Counted from the first letter of the stretch, positions 1-13,964 are shown. The stretch is DNA of 64,000 nucleotides from Pseudomonas asiatica (GCF_040214835.1 NZ_CP157874.1:4220001-4284000); one strand, 5' to 3'. Numbers and translations are program-made. The notes: generated by a model not told the origin, from the sequence alone.

Positions 1-135
1 GATCAGCAGCTGGCCACGACCATCCTGCTGAATCCACACTTCCTTGCCTTGCCAGACCACGGCAAAGCGGGTGCAGGAAGTTTCCAGCTGGGTGCCGTCT
101 TCATCTTCCAGGATAAGGCGCAGGGCGTCGGTCAT
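1..135 (-). CDS. Partial small protein between astB and (off-window) astE, PA0900-like
   Basis: Only the first 45 codons are inside the window; the gene runs off the left edge. The visible protein starts MTDALRLILEDEDGT and is a short soluble segment with no membrane stretch. The ATG at 135 lies 14 bases after the astB stop, so it is co-transcribed with the arginine succinyltransferase genes. In P. aeruginosa a small gene of unknown function sits in this same place between aruB and aruE, and I infer that this is its counterpart. Function is unknown. Confidence 0.7.
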   Translation of the reverse strand, partial: MTDALRLILEDEDGTQLETSCTRFAVVWQGKEVWIQQDGRGQLLI

Positions 136-149
136 TGCAAAGTCTCTCT

Positions 150-1499
150 TCAAGGTTGGCGTTGGAACGGATACACCGAGCCCAACTTCAGGATCTGGGT
201 CAATTCGTCCAGTGCCGTACGGCATTCCACCAGCAACTGCGGGTCGGCCAGGTCCGCCTCGCCAAGGCGATCGCGGTAATGCTTGTCGACCCACAGCAGC
301 AGGGTGTCGTACAGCGAGGCGGTCATGATAACGCCTTGGTTGACCGCTGCCAGTTCCGTTTCCTTCAACGCCACGCGCAAACGCAGGCAAGCCGGCCCAC
401 CGCCGTTCTGCATGCTCTGCTTGAGGTCGAACACCTTGACCTCTTTCACCGCGCCGCCCTGGCTGGTCAACTGGCCCAGGTAGGCCCAGACCCGCTCGTT
501 GTTGCGGCATTCTTCCGGCACCACCAACAGCATGGAGCCGTCGTCGCGGCTGAGCAGCTGGCTGTTGAACAGGTAGGAACGCACCGCGTCCTCCACCGTC
601 ACCGCTGCCCGCGGCACGCAGATGGCCTGGAAGTTGCCACCCTTGCTGGCCAGTTTAGCTCGCAGCTGGCCAAGTACCGCGTCGGTGTCGAGGAAAGCGT
701 CCTCGTGATAGAACAGCACCTCGCCGTTGCCCACCGCAATCACATCGTTGTGGAACACGCCCTGGTCGATCACGGCCGGGTTCTGTTGAGCGTAGACCAC
801 GCCGTCATCGCTCAGGCCATGCAGCCGGGCCACAGCCTGGGAGGCTTCCAGGGTTTGCCGGGCCGGGTACTTCTGCGGCGCCGGGTAGCGGCTGTCGAAG
901 GCGCTGCGGCCGTAGACGAAGAACTCCACGCCGGCCTCGCCATATGCACGGCAGAAGCGCGTGTGGTTGGCCGCCCCCTCGTCACCGAACTGCGCCACGG
1001 CAGGCAGTGCCTCGTGGTGGGCAAAGTGCTTGTCGTTGCTGAACATGGCACCCAGCACTCGGCTGGTGGTCGGGTGCTCGATACTGCGGTGGTACTTGCA
1101 GTTGAGGTTGGCAGCAGTGAAGTGCACGCGGCCATCGGCAGTGTCGGCACTGGGGCTGACCGTGGCGGCGTTGGCCACCCACATGCTCGAGGCCGAGCAG
1201 CTGGCCACCAGCAATGGCATGGCCTCCTTGGCGGCACGCTGGATCACTTCGGCATCGCTGCCGCTGAAGCCCAGGCGACGCAGTGCGGCCACGTCCGGGC
1301 GCTCCTGCGGCGCCAGCACGCCCTGCTTGAAGCCCATGTCGGCCAGCGCTTTCATCTTCGCCAGGCCCTGACGCGCGGCTTCGCGCGGGTTGGAACCCTG
1401 CTGGCTGTTGCTCTGCGAAGCCACGTTGCCGTAGGACAGGCCGCCATAGTTGTGGGTAGGCCCCACCAGGCCATCAAAATTCACTTCATAGGATTTCAT
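150..1499 (-). CDS. astB: N-succinylarginine dihydrolase
   Basis: Second step of the arginine succinyltransferase (AST) pathway: hydrolyses N2-succinylarginine to N2-succinylornithine, releasing two ammonia and CO2. At 449 aa it has the normal family length (E. coli AstB is 447). It begins [20 protein letters not shown], the conserved N-terminus. The catalytic Cys is in [11 protein letters not shown] at about residue 371, and the motif [14 protein letters not shown] supplies a conserved active-site His. It is cytosolic. It lies 23 bases after astD in the same operon. Also known as aruB in Pseudomonas. Confidence 0.96.
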   Translation of the reverse strand: MKSYEVNFDGLVGPTHNYGGLSYGNVASQSNSQQGSNPREAARQGLAKMKALADMGFKQGVLAPQERPDVAALRRLGFSGSDAEVIQRAAKEAMPLLVASCSASSMWVANAATVSPSADTADGRVHFTAANLNCKYHRSIEHPTTSRVLGAMFSNDKHFAHHEALPAVAQFGDEGAANHTRFCRAYGEAGVEFFVYGRSAFDSRYPAPQKYPARQTLEASQAVARLHGLSDDGVVYAQQNPAVIDQGVFHNDVIAVGNGEVLFYHEDAFLDTDAVLGQLRAKLASKGGNFQAICVPRAAVTVEDAVRSYLFNSQLLSRDDGSMLLVVPEECRNNERVWAYLGQLTSQGGAVKEVKVFDLKQSMQNGGGPACLRLRVALKETELAAVNQGVIMTASLYDTLLLWVDKHYRDRLGEADLADPQLLVECRTALDELTQILKLGSVYPFQRQP

Positions 1500-1522
1500 C
1501 GGCTAGGCTCCGTGACCTGTTG

Positions 1523-2986
<1,464 letters not shown>

Positions 2987-4015
2987 TTACTGGGCCTCCC
3001 GGCTTGCCGACAGCGGCACGGCGCGCACGTTGTCGCCGGCGCCCATGCGCAGGCGCTTGGCGGTCAGGGGGTCGACCACCAGGGTACCGGCAGCCAGCCG
3101 CGCAGGTGCGGCCGTGATGCGACAGTCGTCGCGCTTGCGGTTGTGGATGATGTAAGGCGTCGCGTCCTCGCCCGGCGTGCCCACCGCCAGCACCAGGGTC
3201 TGGCTCTCGCGCACGGCGCGGATCTTGGAGGTGTCGCACTCGATGGCGGGGCCGGCGTCGAAGATGTCGACGTAGCCCTGATAGTTGAAGCCTTCCTGCT
3301 TGAGCATCGCCAGCGCCGGCTCGGTGTCCTTGTGCACGCGGCCGATCACGTTGCGCGCCGCTTCGGACAGGAAGCAGGTGTACAGCGGGAACTTCGGCAT
3401 CAATTCGGCAATAAACGACTTGTTGCCCACCCCGGTGAGGTAGTCGGCCTGGCTGAACTCCATCTTGAAGAAGTGCCGGCCCAGGCTTTCCCAGAACGGC
3501 GAGCGGCCCTGCTCGTCGGACATGCCGCGCATTTCGGCGATGATCTTCTTGCCGAACAGCTCGGGGAACTCGGCGATGAACAGCATGCGCGCCCGCGACA
3601 GCAGGCGGCCGTTGAGGCCGGAGCGGTAGTCGCTGCGCAGGAACAGCGAGCACAGTTCGGAGTTGCCGGTCAGATCGTTGGCCAGGAACAGGGTGGGGAT
3701 TTCGCGGTAGATCTTCAGCTCCTGCGAGGCGCTGACGGTCAGGCCGACCCGGTAGTTGTACCAAGGCTCGCGCAGGCCGACGGCACCGGCGATGGCACTG
3801 ATGCCCACCACCATGCCTTCGTCGTTTTCCAGCACGAACAGGTAGTCGGTGTCGCCACGCTCGGCTTCGCCGCGGAAGCTCTTCTCCGCCCAGCCAACGC
3901 GATGCCCCAGGCGCTCTTCGTTGGCCGGCAGCGTGGTCAGCCCGGTGGTACCGGTGCTGCGTGCCAATTCGATCAACGCAGGCAAATCGCTGCTGCGTAC
4001 AGGACGAACGATCAT
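2987..4015 (-). CDS. aruG: Arginine N-succinyltransferase, beta subunit (AruG)
   Basis: AstA-family succinyltransferase of 342 aa, which in Pseudomonas pairs with AruF as a heteromer. It transfers succinyl from succinyl-CoA to arginine (and ornithine), the entry step of the AST pathway. The N-terminus MIVRPVRSSDLPALIELARST and the internal YRSGLNGRLLSRARMLFIAEF stretch (quoted in part) are typical. It is paralogous along its whole length to the next gene upstream, aruF. An ATG start with an AGGAGAT-type ribosome site lies before 4015. The intergenic gap to aruF is 78 bases. Confidence 0.93.
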   Translation of the reverse strand: MIVRPVRSSDLPALIELARSTGTTGLTTLPANEERLGHRVGWAEKSFRGEAERGDTDYLFVLENDEGMVVGISAIAGAVGLREPWYNYRVGLTVSASQELKIYREIPTLFLANDLTGNSELCSLFLRSDYRSGLNGRLLSRARMLFIAEFPELFGKKIIAEMRGMSDEQGRSPFWESLGRHFFKMEFSQADYLTGVGNKSFIAELMPKFPLYTCFLSEAARNVIGRVHKDTEPALAMLKQEGFNYQGYVDIFDAGPAIECDTSKIRAVRESQTLVLAVGTPGEDATPYIIHNRKRDDCRITAAPARLAAGTLVVDPLTAKRLRMGAGDNVRAVPLSASREAQ

Positions 4016-4093
4016 GCTATCTCCTTTTGCGGCGGCGGCGGCCGGCGCGAAACTCTTCTAACGCATCAATCCCGAAACGTCTGTTGCCAGACC

Positions 4094-5113
4094 TCAGACC
4101 GCAACCAGACGCACGCTGGCACCCTCGCCCACCCCCAGTGCCTCGGCGGCGGCCGGGCTCAGGCTGACCGGTTTGCCCGGCACCCAGTCCAGGTCCAGCA
4201 GTACCGCGCGGTAATCCTGCAACTGGCCGTTGCACACCAGGTACGGGCGCCCGCCCTTGACCGGGGTGACCTCGAGCTTCACCGGCACCACCCGGCTCTG
4301 GGCGATCGAGCGGATACCCGAGGTACGCGCATGCAGGGTCGGGCCGCCATCGAAGATGTCGATGTAGTGCTCGGTCTCGAAGCCTTCGCGCATGAGGATG
4401 TCGAAGGTAATCTGCGCCCGCGGGTGCACCTGGCCCATGGCTTCCTGCGCCAGGTCAGGCAGCAGCGGCACGTAGATCGGGTAGTGCGGCATCAGTTCGG
4501 CGAGGAAGGTGCGGCTCTTCAGGCCGCACAGGCGCTCGGCGTGGGCATAGTTGAGGTCGAAGAAGTTGCGGCCGATGGCATCCCAGAACGGCGATTCACC
4601 CTGCTCGTCGCTGTAGCCGACGATCTCGGTCACCACCGAGTCGGCGAAACGCTCCGGGTGGGCGGCCATGAACAGCAGGCGACCGCGCGAATTGAGCTCG
4701 GCCCAGCCACTGTTCACCAGTTCCGGCAGCACATAGAAGCTGGTCAGCAGGCTGTTGCCGGTCAGGTCATGGCACAGCGACAACACGTGGATCTTGTTAT
4801 GGATCTTCAGCTCGCGCGAGGCGTGCACGAAGGTCTCGTTACGAAAACTGTAGAACGGCTCGGAGTAGCCGGCCGAAGCTACGATGGCCGAGCAACCGGC
4901 CAGCTTGCCGGTTTCGCTGTCCTCGAGCACGAAGAAGTAGCTTTCTTCACCGTTGAAGCTGACCTCGGCGGCGAAGGAAGTCTCGGATGCGGCGATCTTG
5001 TCGCCCAGGCGAGCGGTGTCGTCCGGCAGCGAGGTGACACCAATGGGGCTGTCTGCAGCCATGCGCTGCACTTCGTTCAGATCAGCCATTTGCGCGGGGC
5101 GCATCACCAGCAT
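4094..5113 (-). CDS. aruF: Arginine/ornithine N-succinyltransferase, alpha subunit (AruF)
   Basis: AstA-family partner of AruG (339 aa). It catalyses succinyl-CoA + arginine to N2-succinylarginine. I chose the ATG at 5113 (MLVMRPAQMADLNEVQRMA) because GGAGTG lies 5 bases upstream and the family begins here; an in-frame upstream ATG at 5200 would add 29 atypical residues. Conserved segments include GGPTLHARTSGIRSIAQS and LMPHYPIYVPLLPD. The two tandem paralogs are the Pseudomonas arrangement; E. coli has a single AstA. Confidence 0.93.
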   Translation of the reverse strand: MLVMRPAQMADLNEVQRMAADSPIGVTSLPDDTARLGDKIAASETSFAAEVSFNGEESYFFVLEDSETGKLAGCSAIVASAGYSEPFYSFRNETFVHASRELKIHNKIHVLSLCHDLTGNSLLTSFYVLPELVNSGWAELNSRGRLLFMAAHPERFADSVVTEIVGYSDEQGESPFWDAIGRNFFDLNYAHAERLCGLKSRTFLAELMPHYPIYVPLLPDLAQEAMGQVHPRAQITFDILMREGFETEHYIDIFDGGPTLHARTSGIRSIAQSRVVPVKLEVTPVKGGRPYLVCNGQLQDYRAVLLDLDWVPGKPVSLSPAAAEALGVGEGASVRLVAV

Positions 5114-5162
5114 GGTGTCACTCCTTTGGAATACGGGCCGCTCACGGCGGCACGGAAAAACG

Positions 5163-5229
5163 GCAGGTGCACTGGCACCTGCACTGGAATCGGGTATCAC
5201 CGGCCCGGTGCAGGCTCGGGTTGAGCCTG
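5163..5229. other. Two intercistronic hairpins between aruC and aruF
   Basis: GCAGGTGC (5163-5170) and GCACCTGC (5175-5182) form a perfect 8-bp stem with a 4-base loop. CAGGCTC (5211-5217) and GAGCCTG (5223-5229) form a 7-bp stem. They lie in the 147-base gap between the aruC stop and the aruF start and have no U-run, so they look like processing or stability structures rather than terminators. The role is inference. Confidence 0.5.
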
Positions 5230-5260
5230 TACCAAGGCCGGCGAAGGAACCGCAGGCGGA

Positions 5261-6640
<1,380 letters not shown>

Positions 6641-6708
6641 CGCGCAGTGTACGGGAGAGAGGGGGCTGGGTGAACGGGTGTACACATATAGAAGCGTGGT
6701 TGCCTGTA

Positions 6709-6895
6709 CCGGCCGATTCGCGGGCACGCCCGCTCCCACCTGGACCGCACAGGCTTCAAACATCGCACAGACCTGCGGGAGAAAGGGCGCTGCCCGCACC
6801 GGCCTCTTCGCGGGTGAACCCGCTCCCACAGAACCTGTGCAAGATTCGAACGTTGTGCGACCCCTGTGGGAGCGGCTTCAGCCGCGAAAGGGCCG
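6709..6895. repeat. Cluster of three REP elements
   Basis: Three copies of the P. putida-type REP palindrome fill the argR-aruC gap: 6709-6739 and 6799-6830 in one orientation, and 6863-6895 inverted (a diverged core with AGCGGCTTCAGCCGC). The remaining sequence of this 432-base gap holds the ArgR sites near aruC and no convincing gene. Confidence 0.85.
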
Positions 6896-6913
6896 GCACA
6901 GGGTAAGGAAATG

Positions 6914-7894
6914 TCAGCCTTTTTCGGCAGGCGCCGAGCTCAGTTCGAACGGGCTGCTGCTACGCCTCTGATTGCGGTCTTCCCGCGGCGTTGCGCCAAA
7001 GAAGTTGCGGTAGGCACTGGAAAAATGCGGCCCCGAGGAGAAGCCGCAGGACAGCCCGATCTGGATGATCGACTTGCTGGTCTGCATCAGCATCTGCCGC
7101 GCCTTGTTCAGCCGCAGCTCCAGGTAGTACTGGCTCGGCACGCGATTCAGGTACTGCTTGAAGATACGCTCCAGCTGCCGGCGCGAAACGCACACGTGCT
7201 GGGCAATTTCGTCGGTGGTCAGCGGCTCTTCGATGTTGGCCTCCATCAGCAGCACCGCCTGGGTCAGCTTGGGGTGGCTGGAGCCCAGGCGGTTCTGCAG
7301 CGGAATGCGCTGGCGCTCGCCACCCTCGCGGATGCGCTCGACCACCAGCTCCTCCGACACTGCCCCGGCCAGCTCCGCCCCGTGGTCACGGGCCAGCACC
7401 GCCAGCAGCAGGTCGGTCACGGCCATGCCGCCACAAGCGGTCAGGCGATCGCGGTCCCAGTCGAACAGGTGGCTGGTGGCGATGACCTTGGGGAAGCGCT
7501 CGGCAAAATCATCCTGCCAGCGCCAGTGCACCGCAGCCCGGTAACCGTCGAGCAGGCCCAGCATCGCCAGGGGGTAGACCCCGGCCGACAGGCCGCCGAT
7601 CATGCAGCCACTGCGCGCCAGTTGCTTGAGCGCCGCCGACAACGCAGCCCCCACTGCCGGCGGCTGCTCGTCAGCCAACAGGAACAGCTTGTGGCACCCC
7701 TCAAGGCGGCCGTTCCACGGCTCGCCCGGCAGGCGCCAGCTACCCTCTTGCGCCGGCTCCGCCTGCAGGAAGACCAGCTCGTAGACCACCTCCGGGTGCA
7801 CCCGCTGCGCCACCTGCAACACTTCCTCGGCCAGCGCCAGGGTCAAGGGCCGGGTGCTGGGCCAGATGAGAAAACCGATTCGCTGGGTGGTCAT
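6914..7894 (-). CDS. argR: ArgR, arginine-responsive AraC-family regulator
   Basis: A 326-aa regulator with an N-terminal DJ-1/PfpI-like (class I glutamine amidotransferase-like) ligand domain and a C-terminal AraC double helix-turn-helix (about residues 215-310; motifs LTTDEIAQHVCVSRRQLERIF and GLSCGFSSGPHFSSAYRNFFG, in part). Pseudomonas ArgR activates aru catabolism and aot uptake and represses biosynthesis in response to arginine. It lies 98 bases after aotP at the end of the transporter operon, the same order as aotJQMOP-argR in P. aeruginosa. It is unrelated to enteric ArgR. Confidence 0.93.
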   Translation of the reverse strand: MTTQRIGFLIWPSTRPLTLALAEEVLQVAQRVHPEVVYELVFLQAEPAQEGSWRLPGEPWNGRLEGCHKLFLLADEQPPAVGAALSAALKQLARSGCMIGGLSAGVYPLAMLGLLDGYRAAVHWRWQDDFAERFPKVIATSHLFDWDRDRLTACGGMAVTDLLLAVLARDHGAELAGAVSEELVVERIREGGERQRIPLQNRLGSSHPKLTQAVLLMEANIEEPLTTDEIAQHVCVSRRQLERIFKQYLNRVPSQYYLELRLNKARQMLMQTSKSIIQIGLSCGFSSGPHFSSAYRNFFGATPREDRNQRRSSSPFELSSAPAEKG

Positions 7895-7992
7895 AGGGTG
7901 CGGTCCGAAACCTGAGGTCGTTCGAGTCTGTGCGCCGGGTCAGGCTGCGCTCGCCGCGCAGCATGCCCTATTCTGGTGCAAAATTGCAGTTT

Positions 7993-8757
7993 TTACTTCA
8001 GGCTGCCGGAGAGGAACTGCTTCAGGCGCTCCGACTGCGGGTTGGCCAGCACTTCACGCGGGCAGCCGGTTTCTTCCACCAGGCCCTTGTGCAGGAACAC
8101 CAGCTGGTTGGACACCTCACGGGCAAAGCCCATTTCGTGGGTCACCACCACCATGGTGCGGCCTTCCTGGGCCAGCGCCTGCATCACCTTGAGCACATCG
8201 CCCACCAGTTCCGGGTCCAGCGCCGAGGTCGGCTCGTCGAACAGCATGACCTCCGGCTCCATGGCCAGCGCCCGGGCAATTGCCACACGCTGCTGCTCAC
8301 CGCCGGACATGTGCCCCGGGAAGGCGTCCTTGCGATGAGCGACACCTACCTTGGCCAGATAGTGCTCGGCCTTTTCCAGGGCTTCCTTGCGGTTCACGCC
8401 CAGCACGTGCACCGGCGCTTCGATGATGTTTTCCAGCGCGGTCATGTGCGACCACAGGTTGAAGTGCTGGAAAACCATCGACAGGCGCGAGCGCATGCGC
8501 TGCAGCTGACGCGGGTCGGCGGCCTTGAGCGCGCCGTCCTTGCCCGGTACCAGCTTCAACTCTTCGTTGTTGAGCAGGATCTTGCCGGCGTGCGGCTGCT
8601 CCAGCAGGTTGATGCAGCGCAGGAAGGTCGACTTGCCCGAACCGCTGGAGCCGATGATGCTGATGACATCGCCTGCCTTGGCCGACAGGGACACGCCCTT
8701 GAGCACTTCATGGCTGCCGTAGCGCTTGTGCAGGTCTTGGACTTCGAGTTTGTACAT
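7993..8757 (-). CDS. aotP: Arginine/ornithine ABC transporter ATP-binding protein AotP
   Basis: ABC ATPase of the polar amino acid (HisP/GlnQ) type, 254 aa from the ATG at 8757 (MYKLEVQDLHKRYGSHEV); an in-frame start 5 codons upstream is possible. The Walker A motif is GSSGSGKST, the signature is MSGGEQQRVAIARAL and Walker B is VMLFDEPTSALD. It energises arginine/ornithine import with AotQ and AotM. In P. aeruginosa an extra gene (aotO) lies between aotM and aotP; here the gap is only 22 bases, so that gene is absent. Confidence 0.93.
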   Translation of the reverse strand: MYKLEVQDLHKRYGSHEVLKGVSLSAKAGDVISIIGSSGSGKSTFLRCINLLEQPHAGKILLNNEELKLVPGKDGALKAADPRQLQRMRSRLSMVFQHFNLWSHMTALENIIEAPVHVLGVNRKEALEKAEHYLAKVGVAHRKDAFPGHMSGGEQQRVAIARALAMEPEVMLFDEPTSALDPELVGDVLKVMQALAQEGRTMVVVTHEMGFAREVSNQLVFLHKGLVEETGCPREVLANPQSERLKQFLSGSLK

Positions 8758-8779
8758 GCTGTCGATTCTCACAAAGCGG

Positions 8780-9478
8780 TCAGTGCTTGCGCGGCGCCAG
8801 GTAGCCGAGCCAGCGGCGTTCGGCCATCTTGAACAGGCGCACCAGGATGAAGGTCAGGCACAGGTAGAACACGCCCGCCGTGATATAGGCCTCGAAAGGC
8901 AGGTAGTACTGGGCATTGACCGTGCGCGCAGCGCCAGTGATGTCGATCAGGGTGACGATCGACGCCAGGCTGGTGGTCTGCAGCATCATGATCACTTCGT
9001 TGCTGTACTGCGGCAGCGCCCGGCGCAGGGCCGACGGCAGCAGGATGCGCCGGTACATCTTCATGCGCGACATGCCCATGGCCTTGGCCGCCTCGATTTC
9101 GCCGTGGGGCGTGGCCTTGAGGCTGCCGGCGATGATTTCGGCGGTGTAGGCACTGGTGTTGATGCCGAACGCCAGGCAGGCGCAGAAGGTAGCGCTGGAC
9201 AGCAGCGGCCACAGGAAGCTTTCGCGCACCGCCTCGAACTGCGCCAGGCCGTAGTAGATCAGGAACAGCTGCACCAGCATCGGCGTGCCGCGGATCACGT
9301 AGGTGTACAGCCACGCCACGAGATTGACCGCTGGCTGCTTGGACACCCGCATCAGGCCCAGCGGAATGGCCGCCAGCAGCCCGAAGAACAGCGAAATCGC
9401 CAGCAGCTTGAGGGTGGTCAGCAGGCCGCCGAAGTACATCGGCAGTGCCTCCCAGACGACGTTGTAGTCGAAGATCAT
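8780..9478 (-). CDS. aotM: Arginine/ornithine ABC transporter permease AotM
   Basis: HisM-type inner membrane permease of 232 aa with about five hydrophobic segments. The EAA loop that docks the ATPase reads EIEAAKAMGMSRMKMYRRIL (about residues 135-155). It forms the channel with AotQ. Its ATG (9478) overlaps the aotQ stop (9475) by 4 bases, indicating translational coupling. Confidence 0.92.
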   Translation of the reverse strand: MIFDYNVVWEALPMYFGGLLTTLKLLAISLFFGLLAAIPLGLMRVSKQPAVNLVAWLYTYVIRGTPMLVQLFLIYYGLAQFEAVRESFLWPLLSSATFCACLAFGINTSAYTAEIIAGSLKATPHGEIEAAKAMGMSRMKMYRRILLPSALRRALPQYSNEVIMMLQTTSLASIVTLIDITGAARTVNAQYYLPFEAYITAGVFYLCLTFILVRLFKMAERRWLGYLAPRKH

Positions 9479-10164
9479 AGTTCAGCCACCTTGACGCCAA
9501 CCGAGTAGCGGCGCTCGAGATACTTCAGGGCCAGCAGCGAGATGCTGGTCAGCACCAGGTACAGGGCCGCCACCGCCAGGAAGAAGGTGAAAGGCTCGCG
9601 GGTGGCGTCGGCCGCCTGCTTGGCCTTGAACATCATGTCCTGCAGGCCCACTACCGAAATCAGCGCGGTGGCCTTGGTCAGCACCAGCCAGTTGTTGGTG
9701 AAGCCCGGGATCGCCAGGCGAATCATTTGCGGCACCTGGATGCGGAAGAACACCTGGCGGTTGCTCATGCCATACGCCACGCCCGCTTCGGCCTGGCCTT
9801 TCGGAATACCGAGGAACGCACCGCGGAAGGTTTCCGACAGGTAGGCACCAAAGATGAAGCCCAGGGTACCGATACCCGCGATCAGCGGATTCAGGTCGAT
9901 GTAGTCTTCATAACCGAGCAGCGGCGCAACGCGGTTGATGATGTCCTGCCCGCCGTAGAAGATCAGCAGGATCAGGACCAGGTCCGGAATACCACGAATC
10001 ACCGTGGAATACAGATCGCCCAGCCAGGCCAGCCAGCGCACCGGCGACAAGCGCAGCGCCACACCGATCAGGCCGAGCACGATGGCCAGGGCCATCGACG
10101 ACAGGGCGAGCTGAAGCGTCAGCCACGCCCCGTCGAGGATGACTGCCCCGTAGCCTTTCAACAT
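9475..10164 (-). CDS. aotQ: Arginine/ornithine ABC transporter permease AotQ
   Basis: HisQ-type inner membrane permease of 229 aa, starting MLKGYGAVILDGAWLTLQLA, with several hydrophobic segments. An EAA-like loop (QAEAGVAYGMSNRQVFFRI, about 125-143) is visible. It is the partner of AotM and is separated from aotJ by an 88-base gap that carries a strong hairpin. Confidence 0.92.
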   Translation of the reverse strand: MLKGYGAVILDGAWLTLQLALSSMALAIVLGLIGVALRLSPVRWLAWLGDLYSTVIRGIPDLVLILLIFYGGQDIINRVAPLLGYEDYIDLNPLIAGIGTLGFIFGAYLSETFRGAFLGIPKGQAEAGVAYGMSNRQVFFRIQVPQMIRLAIPGFTNNWLVLTKATALISVVGLQDMMFKAKQAADATREPFTFFLAVAALYLVLTSISLLALKYLERRYSVGVKVAEL

Positions 10165-10187
10165 GATGAGGTCCTCGACCTAGAGAA

Positions 10188-10231
10188 TGAAAAATGGTGC
10201 AAACCTCAGAGCCTCTGCTGTTTGCACCATT
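10188..10231 (-). terminator. Intercistronic hairpin/partial terminator between aotJ and aotQ
   Basis: AATGGTGCAAAC (10193-10204) pairs perfectly with GTTTGCACCATT (10220-10231): a 12-bp stem and 15-base loop. On the transcribed minus strand the stem runs into TTTTT and then CATTC, so it resembles a leaky intrinsic terminator. Such hairpins after a binding-protein gene typically keep the binding protein in excess over the membrane subunits; that role is inferred here. Confidence 0.7.
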
Positions 10232-10252
10232 GCACAGGTGAAACCCGACGTC

Positions 10253-11038
10253 TTAGTTCGAGTCTGGACCGTAGATGTCGAAGTTGAAGTACTTCTTCTC
10301 GATTTCTTTGTACTTGCCGTTGGCACGGATGGCGTCGATGGCAGCGTTGATGCGGTCGACGTTGGCCTTGTCACCCTTGCGCACGGCAATACCGATGCCG
10401 TCACCGAAGTACTTGGCGTCGGTGAAGGACGGGCCTACGAAGGCGAAGCCCTTGCCGGCGTCGGTCTTGAGGAAGCCGTCTTCCAGCAGGGTGGCGTCAG
10501 CCACGGTGCCATCGAGGCGGCCAGCTGCCACGTCCAGGTAGATTTCGTTCTGGGTGCCGTAAGGAACCACGGTGGCACCTTTGGCGCCCAGTACTTCCTT
10601 GGCGAAGCGGTCGTGGATCGAACCGCGCTGCACACCAATCTTCTTGCCCTTGAGCTCATCCAGGCTGTCGCTGACGGCGGTACCTTCCTTCATCACCAGG
10701 CGCGCCGGGGTCAGGTAGTAGCGCTTGGTGAAGTCGACCGATTTCTTGCGGTCTTCGGTGATCGACATGGACGACAGGATGGCGTCGATCTTGCGCACTT
10801 TCAGCGCCGGGATCAGGCCGTCGAACTCCTGCTCGACCCAGGTGCACTTGGCTTTCATCTCTTCGCACAGGGCATTGCCGATGTCGTAGTCAAAACCGGC
10901 AATGCTGCCGTCTGGCTGCTTGAAAGCGAAGGGTGGGTAGGCGGCTTCGATGCCGATTTTCAGCGGTTTTTCATCGGCCTGCGACACCAGGGAAAACACG
11001 GACAGCGCCAGGGCGCCAAGCAGTGCGAGCTTCTTCAT
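10253..11038 (-). CDS. aotJ: Arginine/ornithine-binding periplasmic protein AotJ
   Basis: Solute-binding protein of the HisJ/ArgT type, 261 aa. A clear Sec signal peptide [21 protein letters not shown] supports the ATG at 11038; a longer in-frame extension to 11161 has no signal character. The mature part begins [19 protein letters not shown], and the family motifs [14 protein letters not shown] and [22 protein letters not shown] (in part) are present. It captures arginine/ornithine in the periplasm for AotQMP and is the first gene of the operon. Confidence 0.94.
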   Translation of the reverse strand: MKKLALLGALALSVFSLVSQADEKPLKIGIEAAYPPFAFKQPDGSIAGFDYDIGNALCEEMKAKCTWVEQEFDGLIPALKVRKIDAILSSMSITEDRKKSVDFTKRYYLTPARLVMKEGTAVSDSLDELKGKKIGVQRGSIHDRFAKEVLGAKGATVVPYGTQNEIYLDVAAGRLDGTVADATLLEDGFLKTDAGKGFAFVGPSFTDAKYFGDGIGIAVRKGDKANVDRINAAIDAIRANGKYKEIEKKYFNFDIYGPDSN

Positions 11039-11159
11039 CAGGTAACTCCATCGGTACGGAGCAATACAAGGCAGGTAACGGCTGCCCGATATGCGAATGG
11101 GTACAACGCGAGCCGCGCAGGGTTCGACCAAGGTCGCAGACCACGAGCGAGTGATTGGC

Positions 11160-11205
11160 ATTTTAACGACAGCCCGGTAGTCGATATTTCTTCAAAGCGA
11201 CAACT
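11160..11205 (-). promoter_or_regulatory. Candidate ArgR half-site upstream of aotJ
   Basis: TGTCGC on the minus strand (11202-11197) is followed by eight bases and AA, matching the TGTCGC-N8-AA ArgR half-site. A weaker TGTCGT lies at 11171-11166. They sit about 130-165 bases before the aotJ start. Autoregulation of aot-argR by ArgR is known in P. aeruginosa; assignment here is by motif only. Confidence 0.45.
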
Positions 11206-11209
11206 ACTT

Positions 11210-11465
11210 ACAGAAGCGCTTGAAACGGCAGCGGGCGATGTTGACAGCCATTGCAAAATATGCAAGAGCGCAAGAAATAGAACCTATAGTACTAGCAATT
11301 CCCGGGCCTATTATTGGCAAAGCCTTGTATTACGGCAAGTGCAGCGTGCCGTGTCGCAAAAAAGGCTGCGAAAACGCACTGAAACAGGCCGGATTTGTTT
11401 CCTGGCGCCCCGATATTGTGCGGCGTCGGTGACAGAACAGTTACCGATGAATGTCGGGTAACAGT
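11210..11465. other. Gene-free stretch upstream of aotJ
   Basis: Part of the 621-base gap between aotJ and acsA. It is richer in A+T than its surroundings and contains only short, unconvincing open frames without ribosome sites. It probably holds distal aot promoter sequence. The rest of the gap is an intrinsic terminator (11471-11504) and an inverted repeat pair (11520-11637). Confidence 0.5.
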
Positions 11466-11470
11466 AAAGC

Positions 11471-11504
11471 AAAAAACCCCGCCGGTTGCCCGGACGGGGT
11501 TTTG
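11471..11504 (-). terminator. Intrinsic terminator of acsA
   Basis: The stem AAAACCCCGCCGG / CCGG-A-CGGGGTTTT has a TTGC loop and is flanked by A6 on the plus strand, giving GGGGTTTTTT on the minus strand. It is placed downstream of acsA, beyond the repeat pair. The symmetric A and T runs could also stop transcription from the other side. Confidence 0.75.
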
Positions 11505-11519
11505 TTGGCGGCACACGCC

Positions 11520-11637
11520 CCTGTAGGAGCGGCCTTGTGTCGCGATGGGTCGCAAAGCGACCCCGGCAATTCAGGCTGTGAAGCCGAAATCCTGGGGCCG
11601 CTTCGCGACCCATCGCGACGCAAGGCCGCTCCTACAA
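11520..11637. repeat. Inverted pair of GGCCTTGTGTCGCGA repeats (family B)
   Basis: TGTAGGAGCGGCCTTGTGTCG... at 11520 is followed by its inverted partner ending ...GGCCGCTCCTACA at 11637. This second repeat family recurs about nine times in the window, always in gaps between genes and usually as a head-to-head pair. Confidence 0.85.
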
Positions 11638-11659
11638 CGGATCGCGTCCAGCCCCACTA

Positions 11660-13621
<1,962 letters not shown>

Positions 13622-13964
13622 CTGTGTTACCTCGGTGTAATAGTTGTTTTTGTATGGAACCGTTTGTAACTGTACCAGAGCGACAAAAGCCATTCGACGT
13701 TGGTAGTAATTTGGTACGCCCGTTCTGACAAAGCGCTCTGGCACGCACCTTACAGCCCAGGCGAGAAATTACGGGCGCGGTTTACCAGAGGATTGTTACA
13801 GATTCTGTCAAAACACTTTATCAAAAGACCCACTGTTTCGGCCTTGGCCCCAGCCATAAAATTCACCTCGCCAGCAACGGCAAGGCGATTAACAACTGGT
13901 AACAGCCCCCACGAAGGCAAGCGTTAATCCCCCTCCAAACCTGATAGTTAAAACTAGCAATACT
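13622..13964. other. Divergent promoter region of acsA and the DUF2790 gene
   Basis: This 398-base gap (to 14019) between divergent genes is visibly AT-richer than its neighbours and carries no repeat of either REP family. It should contain the acsA promoter on the minus strand and the small-protein promoter on the plus strand. I cannot assign specific boxes with confidence. Confidence 0.5.

Noticed and set aside
11220..11432. A 70-codon plus-strand frame between aotJ and acsA
   Set aside because: No ribosome site, no recognisable domain and it overlaps the aot upstream region. It is probably chance in AT-richer DNA.
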